The notes: generated by a model not told the origin, from the letters alone. A stretch of 64,000 nucleotides of DNA from Actinomadura barringtoniae (GCF_017573505.1 NZ_JAGEOJ010000002.1:372001-436000), one strand, 5' to 3'. Shown: positions 44,786 through 54,093, numbered from the stretch's first letter. Numbers and translations are program-made.

Positions 44786-46393
44786 ATGGCTGCACTTGAG
44801 GGCATCGAGGTCACCGGGCCCCTCCGCGAGCGGTACGACGAGATCCTCACGCCCGAGGCGCTGAGCCTGCTCGCCACCCTCCAGCGCGAGTTCGGCGCCC
44901 GCCGCAAGGAGCTTCTGCAGGCCCGCGCCGACCGCCAGGCCCGCATCTCGGCGGGCGGCACGCTCGACTTCCTGCCCGAGACCGCCGAGGTCCGCGCGAA
45001 CGAGACCTGGCGCGTGGCCCAGCCCGCCCCGGGCCTGGAGGACCGCCGGGTCGAGATCACCGGCCCGACCGACCGGAAGATGACGATCAACGCGCTCAAC
45101 TCGGGCGCGAAGGTGTGGCTGGCCGACTTCGAGGACGCCAACACCCCGCTCTGGGACAACATGATCGAGGGTCAGCTCAACCTGCGCGACGCCCTCGACC
45201 GGACGATCGACTTCACCGACCCCAAGTCGGGCAAGTCGTACGCGCTGAAGGGCGACGACGAGCTGGCCACCATCGTGGTCCGCCCGCGCGGCTGGCACAT
45301 GGAGGAGAAGCACCTCCTCGTCGACGGCGAGCCCATGTCCGGCTCCCTCTTCGACTTCGGCCTCTACCTCTTCCACAGCGCCCGCCGGCAGCTGGAGAAG
45401 GGCAAGGGTCCCTACTTCTACCTGCCGAAGATGGAGAGCCACCTCGAGGCGCGGCTCTGGAACGACGCGTTCAACCTCGCCCAGGACTCCCTGGAGATCC
45501 CGCGCGGCACCGTCCGCGCGACGGTCCTCATCGAGACCATCCCGGCCGCGTTCGAGATGGAGGAGATCCTCTTCGAGCTCCGCGACCACTCCGCAGGCCT
45601 GAACGCCGGCCGCTGGGACTACCTCTTCTCGGTCATCAAGAAGTTCCGTGAGCGCGGCGCCGAATACGTGCTGCCCGAGCGGAACGCCATCACGATGACC
45701 GCCCCGTTCATGCGCGCCTACACCGAGCTGCTGGTCCGCACGTGCCACAAGCGCGGCGCGCACGCCATCGGCGGCATGGCCGCGTTCATCCCGTCCCGCA
45801 AGGACGAGGCGGTCAACAAGGTCGCCCTGGAGAAGGTGCGGGCCGACAAGACCCGCGAGTCCGGCGACGGCTTCGACGGCTCCTGGGTCGCCCACCCCGA
45901 CCTGGTCCCGGTCTGCCGCGAGGTCTTCGACGGCGTGCTCGGCGACAAGCCGAACCAGCGCGACCGGCTCCGCGAGGACGTGAAGGTCTCCGCCTCCGAC
46001 CTGCTGAACGTGGCGGCCACCCCGGGCGACATCACCGAGGCGGGCCTGCGCGGCAACGTCGACGTCGCGCTGCGCTACCTGGCCACCTGGCTGAACGGGT
46101 CGGGCGCCGTGGCGATCCACAACCTGATGGAGGACGCCGCCACCGCGGAGATCTCCCGCTCCCAGGTGTGGCAGTGGATCTACAACGGGATCTCCCTCAA
46201 GGAGGGCCCGAAGGTCACCAAGGAGCTCGTCGAGCAGATCCTGGACGAGGAGCTGGCCAACATCCGCGCCGAGCTCGGCGACGCCTACAACGAGCCGCGC
46301 TACGACCAGGCCGTCGCGCTGTTCAAGCAGGTCACCCTGGCCGACGACTACCAGGAGTTCCTGACCACCCCGGCCTACGTCACCTTCCCGTAG
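44786..46393 (+). CDS. aceB: Malate synthase A
   Basis: This 535-residue enzyme condenses glyoxylate with acetyl-CoA to malate. Motifs: [103 protein letters not shown] and [20 protein letters not shown], with the C-terminus AYVTFP. It matches form A by length. It lies upstream of glycolate oxidase genes glcDEF, forming a glycolate to glyoxylate to malate route, although a terminator-like hairpin and an operator separate the two. Isocitrate lyase is not in the window. Confidence 0.97.
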   Translation: MAALEGIEVTGPLRERYDEILTPEALSLLATLQREFGARRKELLQARADRQARISAGGTLDFLPETAEVRANETWRVAQPAPGLEDRRVEITGPTDRKMTINALNSGAKVWLADFEDANTPLWDNMIEGQLNLRDALDRTIDFTDPKSGKSYALKGDDELATIVVRPRGWHMEEKHLLVDGEPMSGSLFDFGLYLFHSARRQLEKGKGPYFYLPKMESHLEARLWNDAFNLAQDSLEIPRGTVRATVLIETIPAAFEMEEILFELRDHSAGLNAGRWDYLFSVIKKFRERGAEYVLPERNAITMTAPFMRAYTELLVRTCHKRGAHAIGGMAAFIPSRKDEAVNKVALEKVRADKTRESGDGFDGSWVAHPDLVPVCREVFDGVLGDKPNQRDRLREDVKVSASDLLNVAATPGDITEAGLRGNVDVALRYLATWLNGSGAVAIHNLMEDAATAEISRSQVWQWIYNGISLKEGPKVTKELVEQILDEELANIRAELGDAYNEPRYDQAVALFKQVTLADDYQEFLTTPAYVTFP

Positions 46394-46399
46394 GCGACG

Positions 46400-46457
46400 A
46401 CGCGAGAACGGCTGCGAGATCGACCCCGGACGAGGGGATCTTGCAGCCGTTCCGCGT
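46400..46457 (+). terminator. Long hairpin after aceB
   Basis: 46400-46421 pairs with 46437-46457 over about 21 positions with one bulge and a G-U pair, with a 15-base loop, starting six bases past the aceB stop. It probably ends aceB transcription, leaving glcDEF with its own promoter. Confidence 0.7.
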
Positions 46458-46498
46458 CACACCAGGGCGAGCTTCCGGCGCGCGCCGCCCCGTCCGTC

Positions 46499-46518
46499 GA
46501 TCACCAAATCTGGTGATC
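46499..46518. promoter_or_regulatory. Perfect palindromic operator upstream of glcD
   Basis: GATCACCA (46499-46506), four bases, TGGTGATC (46511-46518) is a perfect inverted repeat about 40 bases before glcD. Its TGGT/ACCA halves recall sites of FadR/GlcC-type GntR regulators, which control glycolate and lactate genes. No such regulator is encoded nearby. Confidence 0.75.
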
Positions 46519-46556
46519 TTGCGGTGGTCCGCTCCCCAGGGGGAAGGTGGAGGGTG

Positions 46557-48005
46557 ATGGAAACGACACTCCAGGCGCTGGCCGGACGCTGCGCCGAGCT
46601 GCTCGGGGCCGAGGCGGTCATCACCGACCCGGTCCGGCTCCGCACGTACGAGTGCGACGGGCTGACCAACCACCGCGCGACGCCCGCCGTGGTCGTGCTG
46701 CCCGACACCGCCGAGCAGATCGCGGCGGTCGTCAGGGCGTGCGCCGAGGCGAAGGTGCCGTACGTGGCGCGCGGCTCGGGCACCGGCCTGTCGGGCGGCG
46801 CGCTGCCCCGCACCGACGGCGTCCTGATCGTCACCTCCAGGATGCGCCGCATCCTGGAGATCGACATCCCGAACCAGCGCGCGGTGGTCGAGCCCGGTGT
46901 GATCAACCTGGACGTCAGCCGCGCCACCCGCCCGTACGGCTACTACTTCGCCCCCGACCCGTCCAGCCAGCAGATCTGCTCGGTCGGCGGCAACGTGGCC
47001 GAGAACTCCGGCGGCGCGCACTGCCTGAAGTACGGCTTCACCGCCCACCACGTCCTCGCCTGCGAGATCGTCACGCCCGACGGGGACCTGGTCACGCTGC
47101 GGGCGGGCGACCCCGGGTTCGACCTGCTCGGCGCGTTCGTCGGCTCCGAGGGAACGCTCGGCATCACCACCAAGATCACGGTGCGGCTGACCCGCGTTCC
47201 GGAGACCGTGCAGACGCTGCTGGCGGCCTACGACTCGATCGGCGCGGCCGGTGCGGCCGTCTCGGCGATCATCGGAGCGGGCGTGGTCCCGGCCGCGATC
47301 GAGATGATGGACGCGCTGTCCATCGAGGCCGCCGAGGCCTCGGTCGCCTGCGGCTACCCGCCCGGCGCGGGGGCCGTGCTCATCGTGGAGCTGGACGGCC
47401 CGGACACCGAGGTGGCGGCCCAGTTCACCGATGTCGAACGGCTCTGCCTGGAGGCGGGCGCGTTCGAGATCCGCATCGCCGCCGACGACGCCGAACGCGC
47501 GCTCATCTGGAAGGGCCGCAAGTCCGCGTTCGCAGCGGTCGGGCGCATCAGCCCGGCCTACATCGTGCAGGACGGCGTCATCCCCCGCACCGCGCTCCAC
47601 AAGGTCCTGGACCGCATCGACGCGCTCTCGGCCGAGTCGGGTGTACGCGTCGCCAACGTCTTCCATGCCGGTGACGGCAACCTGCATCCGCTGGTGCTCT
47701 TCGACGATGCCGAGGAGGGCGCCGCCGAACGGGCCGAAGAGGTCTCCGGCAAGATCCTCGACCTGTGCATCGAGCACGGCGGCTCCATCACGGGAGAGCA
47801 CGGCGTCGGGGTCGACAAGTCCCGCTACATGCCGCGCATGTTCACCGACACCGATCTGGACACCATGCAGATGGTGCGGTGCGGCTTCGACCCGGAGAAC
47901 CTCTGCAACCCGGGGAAGGTCTTCCCGACCCCCCGCCTGTGCGGGGAGGTGCCCGGCGTGCGTAAGGGCCCGCATCCGTACGAAGGAAAGGCGGACATCT
48001 TCTAA
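46557..48005 (+). CDS. glcD: Glycolate oxidase subunit GlcD (FAD-linked)
   Basis: This 482-residue FAD-binding oxidase subunit has the PCMH-type FAD domain (VVVLPDTAEQIAAVVRACAE, VARGSGTGLSGGALPRTDG, CSVGGNVAENSGGAHCLKYG, VGSEGTLGITTKITVRLTRV) and the C-terminal FAD-linked oxidase domain (NVFHAGDGNLHPLVLFDD, SGEHGVGVDKSRYMPRMF). It oxidises glycolate (or D-lactate) to glyoxylate (pyruvate). ATG 46557 or GTG 46554 follows GGAAGGTGGAGGG. The stop overlaps the glcE ATG (TAATG). It is the first gene of glcDEF. Confidence 0.93.
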   Translation: METTLQALAGRCAELLGAEAVITDPVRLRTYECDGLTNHRATPAVVVLPDTAEQIAAVVRACAEAKVPYVARGSGTGLSGGALPRTDGVLIVTSRMRRILEIDIPNQRAVVEPGVINLDVSRATRPYGYYFAPDPSSQQICSVGGNVAENSGGAHCLKYGFTAHHVLACEIVTPDGDLVTLRAGDPGFDLLGAFVGSEGTLGITTKITVRLTRVPETVQTLLAAYDSIGAAGAAVSAIIGAGVVPAAIEMMDALSIEAAEASVACGYPPGAGAVLIVELDGPDTEVAAQFTDVERLCLEAGAFEIRIAADDAERALIWKGRKSAFAAVGRISPAYIVQDGVIPRTALHKVLDRIDALSAESGVRVANVFHAGDGNLHPLVLFDDAEEGAAERAEEVSGKILDLCIEHGGSITGEHGVGVDKSRYMPRMFTDTDLDTMQMVRCGFDPENLCNPGKVFPTPRLCGEVPGVRKGPHPYEGKADIF

Positions 48006-49348
48006 TGCCCTCGCAGGAGGATGCCCCCAAAGACGAGGCGCCCAAGAGCAAGGCCCCCAAGGCCCCTAAGGCCCCTAAGGCCAAGGCCAGCAAGAGCACG
48101 GCCCCCAGGAGCAAGGCCTCCCCCAAGGCTCCTAAGGACGCGGCTCCTCAAGGGCCGCTGGATGCGCTGGCGAAGGTCTGCGCGAACGTGAGGCCGGCGG
48201 ACGCCGCGGAAGGCGTCCTCGGGGTCGCCCCGCGCTTCGTGGCCGAGCCGTCGTCCGTTGCCGAAGCGGCAGAGGTCATGCGGGTCGCAGCCGAACACGG
48301 CCTCGCCGTCGTACCGCGCGGCGGTGAGACGCGTCTGGAGTGGGGAATGCCGCCCAGCCGCTGCGACCTCCTCGTGGACACCGTCCGCCTGGACAAGGTC
48401 ATCGAACACGCGGCCGGGGACCTGGTGGTGAAGGCCGAGGCTGGCCTTTCCATGGAACGCCTGGCAGAAGTCCTCGCCGAACGCGGTCAGCGCCTCGCCC
48501 TGGACACGCCCCTTCCCGGTTCGACCATCGGCGGAACGATCGCCACCGGCGCCGCGGGACCCCTGCGCCTCCTCTACGGATCCCCTCGCGACCTGGTGAT
48601 CGGCCTGACCTTCATCCGCGCGGACGGCCAGATCGCCCGTTCCGGCGGCAAGGTGGTCAAGAACGTCGCGGGCTACGACCTGGGCAGGCTCTTTTCCGGC
48701 TCGTACGGGACGCTCGGCCTCATCGTGGAGGCCGTCTTCCGCCTCCACCCCATTCCCACGGCCCACGCCTACGTCACCGCTCCCGTCGCGGACCCGTCCC
48801 AGGCCCACGAGGCAGTTCAGGCCGTCCTCCACTCCCCCGTGGCCCCCAGTGCCCTCGAATGCGACGCGTCCGCCTCAGGGACCGCGATCGGCGTCCTCAT
48901 CGAAGGCGTCCCAGACGGAGTGGCGGCCCGTTCGACACAAGTGGCGGACCTGCTGGGCGCCCAGGCGCACATCAGCCAGGAGCCGCCCAGCTGGTGGGGC
49001 GCCTACCCGGACGGAACGACCCTCGTCGAGGTCACCGCACCGCCCACCGCACTCCGCCCGCTCCTCGCCGAGGCCCAACAGCAATCTCCGGTGCGCTGGT
49101 CCGCGACCGGCAAGGGCTTCGTCGGCATGGAAGGCCCCGCGGACGAGGTAGCAGACACCCTGGCCCGGCTACGTTCCGCCCTGGCCAGGCATAACGGCGG
49201 CGCAGTGATCCGCTACGCACCCGAAGACGTACGGGCTCAGGCCGACGTCTGGGGGCCGGTGGCCGCACTGACCCTCATGAGACGCGTCAAAGACCAATTC
49301 GACCCGGACCACCGGCTCTCCCCCGGCCGCTTCGTTGGAGGCATCTGA
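48005..49348 (+). CDS. glcE: Glycolate oxidase subunit GlcE
   Basis: This 447-residue FAD-binding subunit has an unusual Lys/Ala/Pro-rich head (residues 1-50, KAPKAPKAPKAKAS), then VGPR-type FAD motifs: VVPRGGETRLEWGMPPSRCD, LALDTPLPGSTIGGTIATGA, GGKVVKNVAGYDLGRLFSGS and YGTLGLIVEAVFRLHPIP. It partners GlcD and GlcF in the membrane-associated complex. It overlaps glcD by one base and glcF by one base (TGATG), a tightly coupled operon. The low-complexity head may be a linker or chance expansion. Confidence 0.9.
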   Translation: MPSQEDAPKDEAPKSKAPKAPKAPKAKASKSTAPRSKASPKAPKDAAPQGPLDALAKVCANVRPADAAEGVLGVAPRFVAEPSSVAEAAEVMRVAAEHGLAVVPRGGETRLEWGMPPSRCDLLVDTVRLDKVIEHAAGDLVVKAEAGLSMERLAEVLAERGQRLALDTPLPGSTIGGTIATGAAGPLRLLYGSPRDLVIGLTFIRADGQIARSGGKVVKNVAGYDLGRLFSGSYGTLGLIVEAVFRLHPIPTAHAYVTAPVADPSQAHEAVQAVLHSPVAPSALECDASASGTAIGVLIEGVPDGVAARSTQVADLLGAQAHISQEPPSWWGAYPDGTTLVEVTAPPTALRPLLAEAQQQSPVRWSATGKGFVGMEGPADEVADTLARLRSALARHNGGAVIRYAPEDVRAQADVWGPVAALTLMRRVKDQFDPDHRLSPGRFVGGI

Positions 49349-50637
49349 TGACCGCGTCTGACGAGGAAATGCCCAAGCTGCTGGGCGACTGCGTGCACTG
49401 CGGGTTCTGCCTGCCCACCTGCCCCACGTACGTACTGTGGGGCGAGGAGATGGACTCCCCGCGCGGGCGCATCCACCTGATGCAGCAGCACGCCGAGGGC
49501 GAGCCCCTCAGCCTGCCCATGGTCCAGCACTTCGACCGGTGTCTCGGCTGCATGGCGTGCGTGACGGCATGCCCGTCCGGTGTTCAGTACGACCGGCTCA
49601 TCGAGACCACCCGGGCTCAGGTGGAGCTGGAGCATCCCCGTACCCCGGCCGAACGAGCCATGCGCGAGGCTGTCTTCAAGCTCTTCCCCTACCCCCGGCG
49701 CCTGCGCGCCCTACGCGGACCCTTGCGCGCCTACCAGAAGTCCTGCCTGGACAAGCTCATCCGCCGCACAGGCCTCCTGGACCGCCTGTCCCCCACCCTG
49801 GCCGCCATGGAGCGCCTCGCGCCGCCTCTGGGCCGTACGCCGCGCCTGCCCGAGCGTGTGGCCGCACGGGGGGAACGCCGCGCCACGGTAGGCATGCTCA
49901 CCGGCTGCGTGCAGGGCGAGTTCTTCCCGGGGGTGAACGCGGCCACCGCACGCGTTCTCGCCATGGAGGGCTGCGACGTCGTCATCCCCAAGGGGCAAGG
50001 CTGCTGCGGGGCCCTCTCGCTGCACTCCGGTCGCGAGGAGGAGGCCCGCGCCTTCGCCCGCCGCACGATCGTGGCCTTCGAGGCCGTGGACGTCATCGTC
50101 GTCAATTCAGCGGGATGCGGTTCGGCCATGAAGGAGTACGTCCGCCTTCTCGCCGATGAGCCCACCTGGGCGGGCAGGGCCGAGGCCCTGTCGGTGAAGA
50201 CGCGTGACCTCGCCGAATACGTGGCCGAGCTGGGGCCCCGGGCGGAGCGCAAACCGCTCCCGGTCACGGTGGCCTACCACGACGCCTGCCACCTCTCCCA
50301 TGCTCAGGGCATCCGCAGCCAGCCCCGCGCCCTGCTGGCCGGGATTCCGGAGCTGACCGTACGGGAGATCGCCGACCCCGACATCTGCTGCGGCTCGGCG
50401 GGCACCTACAACATCTTCCAGCCCGAGGCGGCAGCCGAGCTGGGCGATCGCAAGGCGGCCAACGTCCGTGCGACCGACGCCGAGCTCCTGGTCGCCGCCA
50501 ACCCCGGCTGCTCCATGCAGATCGCCGGGGCGCTCGGTCGCCAGGGCGTCGACATCGCGGTCGCGCACACCGCCGAGGTACTGGACGCGTCCCTGCGCGG
50601 CCTGGGCCGCGGCAGCCTCGTCCAGAGGCCGCAGTGA
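49348..50637 (+). CDS. glcF: Glycolate oxidase iron-sulphur subunit GlcF
   Basis: This 429-residue subunit has two [4Fe-4S] motifs, C15-x2-C18-x2-C21-x3-C25 (CVHCGFCLPTCP) and C65-x2-C68-x2-C71-x3-C75 (CLGCMACVTACP), followed by two CCG domains (GQGCCGALSLHSGREEEARA and CCGSAGTYNIFQPE). It passes electrons from GlcD/GlcE to the quinone pool. ATG 49348 overlaps the glcE stop. A 7-bp hairpin (50641-50658) follows the stop at once and may end the operon. Confidence 0.95.
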   Translation: MTASDEEMPKLLGDCVHCGFCLPTCPTYVLWGEEMDSPRGRIHLMQQHAEGEPLSLPMVQHFDRCLGCMACVTACPSGVQYDRLIETTRAQVELEHPRTPAERAMREAVFKLFPYPRRLRALRGPLRAYQKSCLDKLIRRTGLLDRLSPTLAAMERLAPPLGRTPRLPERVAARGERRATVGMLTGCVQGEFFPGVNAATARVLAMEGCDVVIPKGQGCCGALSLHSGREEEARAFARRTIVAFEAVDVIVVNSAGCGSAMKEYVRLLADEPTWAGRAEALSVKTRDLAEYVAELGPRAERKPLPVTVAYHDACHLSHAQGIRSQPRALLAGIPELTVREIADPDICCGSAGTYNIFQPEAAAELGDRKAANVRATDAELLVAANPGCSMQIAGALGRQGVDIAVAHTAEVLDASLRGLGRGSLVQRPQ

Positions 50638-50945
50638 GCCGTGCGGCGGCGGCCGCACTTACCCCTGAGTAAGGGCTTGTTCAGCACGCTGAGTAAGTAC
50701 CGTCGGCCCGCATGCCTCCTGGACCGCGAACCGTAGCGCGCTGACCTGCTATTTCCGCCTATATCCCACAAGGCGACGCATTGTCACGATCATTTCGATC
50801 GTCCTGTATCGTGACCCTCCCTGGGACAGGAGACGCTTACTGAGTGGGTAGCACGGCGTTGTGCTTCGTCAGGCGTCCCGGAGGCCTGAGCCCGGGGACA
50901 TCGACCCTAGGACTGTGCTGGAGAGCCTGAGGGAGCACGGAGACC
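50638..50945 (+). promoter_or_regulatory. 308-bp spacer with inverted repeat upstream of an exported protein
   Basis: GTCACGAT (50783-50790) and ATCGTGAC (50808-50815) are perfect inverted copies 17 bases apart. TATCGT (50807-50812), overlapping the second arm, is a possible -10. CTGAGTAAG repeats at 50665 and 50689. The region also begins with a small glcF hairpin. No gene is visible; it probably holds the promoter of the exported protein at 50946. Confidence 0.5.
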
Positions 50946-51653
50946 ATGTCCAACAGCTACCGTTCACACCGCAGGCGCAAGAAGAGCAGCGCCGGAAAGC
51001 TCGGCCTGGCCGGCGCCCTCACCGGCGCCGTGGGAATCGCCGCGGTGGCGGTCGGCATCGTGATGCTCCGCCCCGACGCGAGCGACGGCAAGGCGGCCAC
51101 GCCGACCCTGGCGAGCCAGGGCGACGGGGCCGCCGGGAGCGCGCCGTCCCCGGACGCCGGGCCGACCCTGAACGTCACCACCCCAGAGGGCTACGGCTAC
51201 GGCCTCGCCGCCGCCAAGTCGGGCACCGACGCCCGCCCCCTCCCGACCAGCAGCCCGGCCCCGTCGGGCTCGACCTACGCCTACGCCGACTACGTCCTCA
51301 CCAACACCCAGAAGAGGCCGGTCCTGCTGGACTACCCGGCGGACCTGTTCCTCCCGCGTTCCGAGGTCCCGGCCGACGAGCGCGACCGGTGTATGCCCCA
51401 GCCGGGCGTACCGGACGACATGTGCACCCTGCCCAACCACAGCAAGGTCACGGCCCGGCTGAACAACTCCAAGCCGCCCATCTCCGACAACGGGGACGCG
51501 ATGATCCCCGCCGGGGCGTCCTACCTGGTGCGCATCGCCACCGACCTGCCGGTGAAGGACGGTCTGAAGACCGACGCCGTCAAGCTCTACATCTGGGACG
51601 CTCGCTTCACCAGCGACCGCAAGGGCATCGAGCTCAACTTCCCCAATTCCTAG
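50946..51653 (+). CDS. Uncharacterised exported protein
   Basis: This 235-residue protein has a basic head (SNSYRSHRRRKKSSAGK), one hydrophobic helix (LGLAGALTGAVGIAAVAVGI) and a Ser/Pro/Ala-rich linker, then a compact exported domain with YAYADYVLTNTQKRPVLLDY, a possible disulphide between the two Cys of DRCMPQPGVPDDMC, and IWDARFTSDRKGIELNFPNS. It resembles single-domain exported actinomycete proteins with an immunoglobulin-like fold, but no family is recognised. RBS GGAGACC precedes ATG 50946. It is monocistronic with a terminator at 51673. Confidence 0.8.
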   Translation: MSNSYRSHRRRKKSSAGKLGLAGALTGAVGIAAVAVGIVMLRPDASDGKAATPTLASQGDGAAGSAPSPDAGPTLNVTTPEGYGYGLAAAKSGTDARPLPTSSPAPSGSTYAYADYVLTNTQKRPVLLDYPADLFLPRSEVPADERDRCMPQPGVPDDMCTLPNHSKVTARLNNSKPPISDNGDAMIPAGASYLVRIATDLPVKDGLKTDAVKLYIWDARFTSDRKGIELNFPNS

Positions 51654-51672
51654 CTCCACCCAAGCCGCACAG

Positions 51673-51704
51673 CTGAACGGCCGGGCGATTGCCCGGCCGT
51701 TCAG
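51673..51704. terminator. Perfect bidirectional terminator hairpin
   Basis: A 14-bp perfect stem (51673-51686 with 51691-51704) closes a GATT loop. It lies between the exported-protein stop and the convergent MFS gene. A 16-base direct repeat follows (51708 and 51724). Confidence 0.88.
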
Positions 51705-51751
51705 CGTTTCCAGACAGGTCCCGTTCCAGACAGGTCCCGCAAGCCCTGCCG

Positions 51752-53212
51752 TCATGCGACCTGGGCCGGGGCGGGGATGGAGTCGTCCGCGCGAGCATGC
51801 GACGGGCGAGGGGTGTTCATGACGATGCCCACGATGACCGCGCCCACGGCGATGATGCCGGCCGCCCAGGCGCTCGCGGACGTGAAGCCCTCGACCATGC
51901 CCGCCTTGGCGAACGCCGGGCTGTGCGGGTGCGAGGCCAGGTAGTCGGCGGTGGCGCTGGTGGCGAGGGTGTTGAGCAGCGCGGTGCCGATCGAGCCGCC
52001 GACCTGCTGGGCGGTGTTGACGCTCGCCGAGGCCACGCCGGCGTCCTCGGGCGCCACGCCGTGGGTCGCGTAGTTGACCGCCACCGGCATGATCAGGCCC
52101 ATCCCGAAGCCGAGCAGGATCTGCGCGGTCATGACGCCCTCGGCGTAGCCGCTGCCGACCTCCAGCGTGGTCATCCACACCATCCCGCAGGCCGCGATGA
52201 GCATGCCCGGGACGATCAGCGCGCGCGGCGGCACCTTGGGCAGCAGCCGGGCGGAGATCCCGCCCGCGCCGACGAGCACGGCGGTCATCATCGGCAGGAA
52301 GGCGACGCCGGTCTTGACGGGCGAGTATCCCTTGACGACCTGCAGGTAGTAGGTGACGAACAGGAACGCGCCGAACATCCCGATCACCGCGAGCGCCACC
52401 GCGAGGTAGGCGCCGCCTCGGGTCCGGTTCCGCAGGACACGCAGGGGCAGCAGCGGCTGGGAGACCCGGCTCTCCACGGCCAGGAACGCCGCCAGGAGCA
52501 CCGCGCCGCCGATGAGGAGGCCCAGGACCGCCGCCGAGCTCCAGCCGTCCTCCTCGGCCCTGCTGCACCCGTACACGATGGCCACCAGGCCGCCGCTGAC
52601 CAGCAGCGTGCCGGGGACGTCGAACCGTGCCCGGCCCTCGGGGCGGTCGCCGTTCAGCAACGCGTACCCGCCGACGGCGGCGATCAGGGCGACCGGGATG
52701 TTCACGTACAGGCACCAGCGCCAGTCCAGGTACTCGGTCAGCAGCCCGCCGATGAGCAGGCCGATCGCGCCGCCGCCGGCCGCGATGCCGCCGAAGATGC
52801 CGAACGCCTTGGCGCGTTCGCGCGCCTCGGTGAAGGTGACCGCGATCAGGGACAGCGCGGACGGCGCCAGCAGCGCGCCGAACATGCCCTGCAGCACGCG
52901 TGCCGCCAGCAGCAGCTCGAACGACCCGGCGGCGCCGCCCAGGGCCGACGCCCCGGCGAAGCCCACGAGGGAGACGAGGAAGGCCCGTTTGCGGCCGGTG
53001 TAGTCGGCGATCCGGCCGCCCAGGAACAGCAGGCCGCCGAACGCCAGCGTGTATCCGGTGATGACCCACTGCCGGTTGGCGTCGGAGATGTCCAGGTCGC
53101 TCTGCAGCGACGGCAGGGCGATGTTCACGATGGTGATGTCCAGGACGATCATCAGCTGGGCGAGCCCGATGAAGACCAGCGCCAGCCAGCGCCGGGATCC
53201 GGTGTCGTTCAT
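51752..53212 (-). CDS. MFS drug efflux transporter, DHA2 family
   Basis: This 486-residue membrane protein has about 14 transmembrane segments, LDITIVNIALPSLQSDLDIS in helix 1, RIADYTGRKRAFL (motif A) and the antiporter motif GGAIGLLIGGLLTEYLDWRW. It would export drugs or metabolites by proton antiport. I chose ATG 53212 with the GGGAAGGGAG RBS; the frame extends to 53266. It is divergent from a TetR gene, and each start region has an 18-base copy of the same operator, so it is TetR-repressed. It is only distantly similar to the DHA2 protein at 9447. Confidence 0.93.
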   Translation of the reverse strand: MNDTGSRRWLALVFIGLAQLMIVLDITIVNIALPSLQSDLDISDANRQWVITGYTLAFGGLLFLGGRIADYTGRKRAFLVSLVGFAGASALGGAAGSFELLLAARVLQGMFGALLAPSALSLIAVTFTEARERAKAFGIFGGIAAGGGAIGLLIGGLLTEYLDWRWCLYVNIPVALIAAVGGYALLNGDRPEGRARFDVPGTLLVSGGLVAIVYGCSRAEEDGWSSAAVLGLLIGGAVLLAAFLAVESRVSQPLLPLRVLRNRTRGGAYLAVALAVIGMFGAFLFVTYYLQVVKGYSPVKTGVAFLPMMTAVLVGAGGISARLLPKVPPRALIVPGMLIAACGMVWMTTLEVGSGYAEGVMTAQILLGFGMGLIMPVAVNYATHGVAPEDAGVASASVNTAQQVGGSIGTALLNTLATSATADYLASHPHSPAFAKAGMVEGFTSASAWAAGIIAVGAVIVGIVMNTPRPSHARADDSIPAPAQVA

Positions 53213-53234
53213 GGCCTGCTCCCTTCCCACAGTC

Positions 53235-53252
53235 AAAACGAATGTTCGTTCT
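53235..53252 (-). promoter_or_regulatory. TetR operator, transporter side
   Basis: This 18-base site is the exact reverse complement of 53294-53311 and contains the palindrome ACGAATGTTCGT. It lies 23 bases upstream of the transporter start, where it would block its promoter or message start. Confidence 0.85.
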
Positions 53253-53287
53253 CTTTGATGGGGCAAGCGTCTCCCCGGCGCGTCCGT

Positions 53288-53316
53288 TTGTCAAGAACGA
53301 ACATTCGTTTTACATT
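53288..53316 (+). promoter_or_regulatory. Leaderless tetR promoter with embedded operator
   Basis: TTGTCA (53288-53293), 17 bases, TACATT (53311-53316). The 17-base spacer plus the first base of the -10 (53294-53311) is the second 18-base operator (palindrome ACGAACATTCGT). The tetR ATG at 53323 is seven bases past the -10, so the message is probably leaderless; no Shine-Dalgarno is present. Confidence 0.78.
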
Positions 53317-53322
53317 GAGGGC

Positions 53323-53940
53323 ATGCCAAGAGTCAGCGAGGAGCACCTCGAACGGCGCAGGACCCAGATCCTGGACGCCGCGCGGACCTGTTTCGTCCGC
53401 AAGGGCTTCCACGAGACGTCCATGCAGGACATCTTCGCCGAGTCCGGGATGTCCGCGGGGGCCGTCTATCGCTACTTCAAGAGCAAGACCGAGATTATCC
53501 AGGCCCTGGCCTCCGACGCCATCGGCGGTCTGGCCGTATACGTGGCCGACGTCCTCGCCGAAGACCCGGTCCCGCCCCTGGACGACGCCGTGGGGCGCCT
53601 CACGAGCAGGATCACCTCCATGACCGACGGCCTGGGCGCCACCATGCGCCTGGCCCCGCAGGCCTGGGCCCTCGCCCTCTACAACGAGGAGTTCGGCGAC
53701 TACGTGCGCGAACGCATGACCGGCTTCCGCGAGCTCTGGGTCATCTACGTCGAACGGCTGCGCGACGCGGGCATGGTCCCGGCGGACACCGACTGCCGGG
53801 CGGCGGGCAAGGCCCTGTTCGGCATGCTCCCCGGTTTCGTTATCCAATACTTGCTTGTAGGTGACATCACGCCGGAGGAGTTCCGCCGTGGCCTGCGCGC
53901 GCTCGCCTCGTCGACGGCCCTCGCACCCGATCCCGCCTGA
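53323..53940 (+). CDS. TetR family repressor of the divergent efflux gene
   Basis: This 205-residue regulator has MPRVSEEHLERRRTQILDAA, the helix-turn-helix QDIFAESGMSAGAVYRYFKS and an all-helical effector domain. The open frame extends to 53242 but that would cross the promoter; ATG 53323 fits the leaderless start. Two 18-base operators flank it and the divergent MFS gene, so it likely controls both. Its stop codon is the first unit of a 10-base repeat. Confidence 0.95.
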   Translation: MPRVSEEHLERRRTQILDAARTCFVRKGFHETSMQDIFAESGMSAGAVYRYFKSKTEIIQALASDAIGGLAVYVADVLAEDPVPPLDDAVGRLTSRITSMTDGLGATMRLAPQAWALALYNEEFGDYVRERMTGFRELWVIYVERLRDAGMVPADTDCRAAGKALFGMLPGFVIQYLLVGDITPEEFRRGLRALASSTALAPDPA

Positions 53941-53980
53941 TCCCGCTTGATCCCGCCTGATCCCAGCCGATCTGGGCCGA
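53931..53980 (+). repeat. 10-bp tandem repeat at the tetR 3' end
   Basis: TCCCGCCTGA (53931), TCCCGCTTGA, TCCCGCCTGA, TCCCAGCCGA and TCTGGGCCGA follow each other at a 10-base step. The first contains the tetR stop. Confidence 0.93.
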
Positions 53981-54093
53981 TCTCCTGAGCTGGGCGATCT
54001 CAACGAGTCCCACCTGATCCAGGAGCCCCACCAGGCCCGTACATCCCACCGGCCACACCCCGCCGCGGGTGACCCTAATTCCCTCCGTGCACC

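Noticed and set aside
53242..53322. Upstream extension of the tetR gene
   Set aside because: It would run through the operator and promoter; ATG 53323 is the family start.
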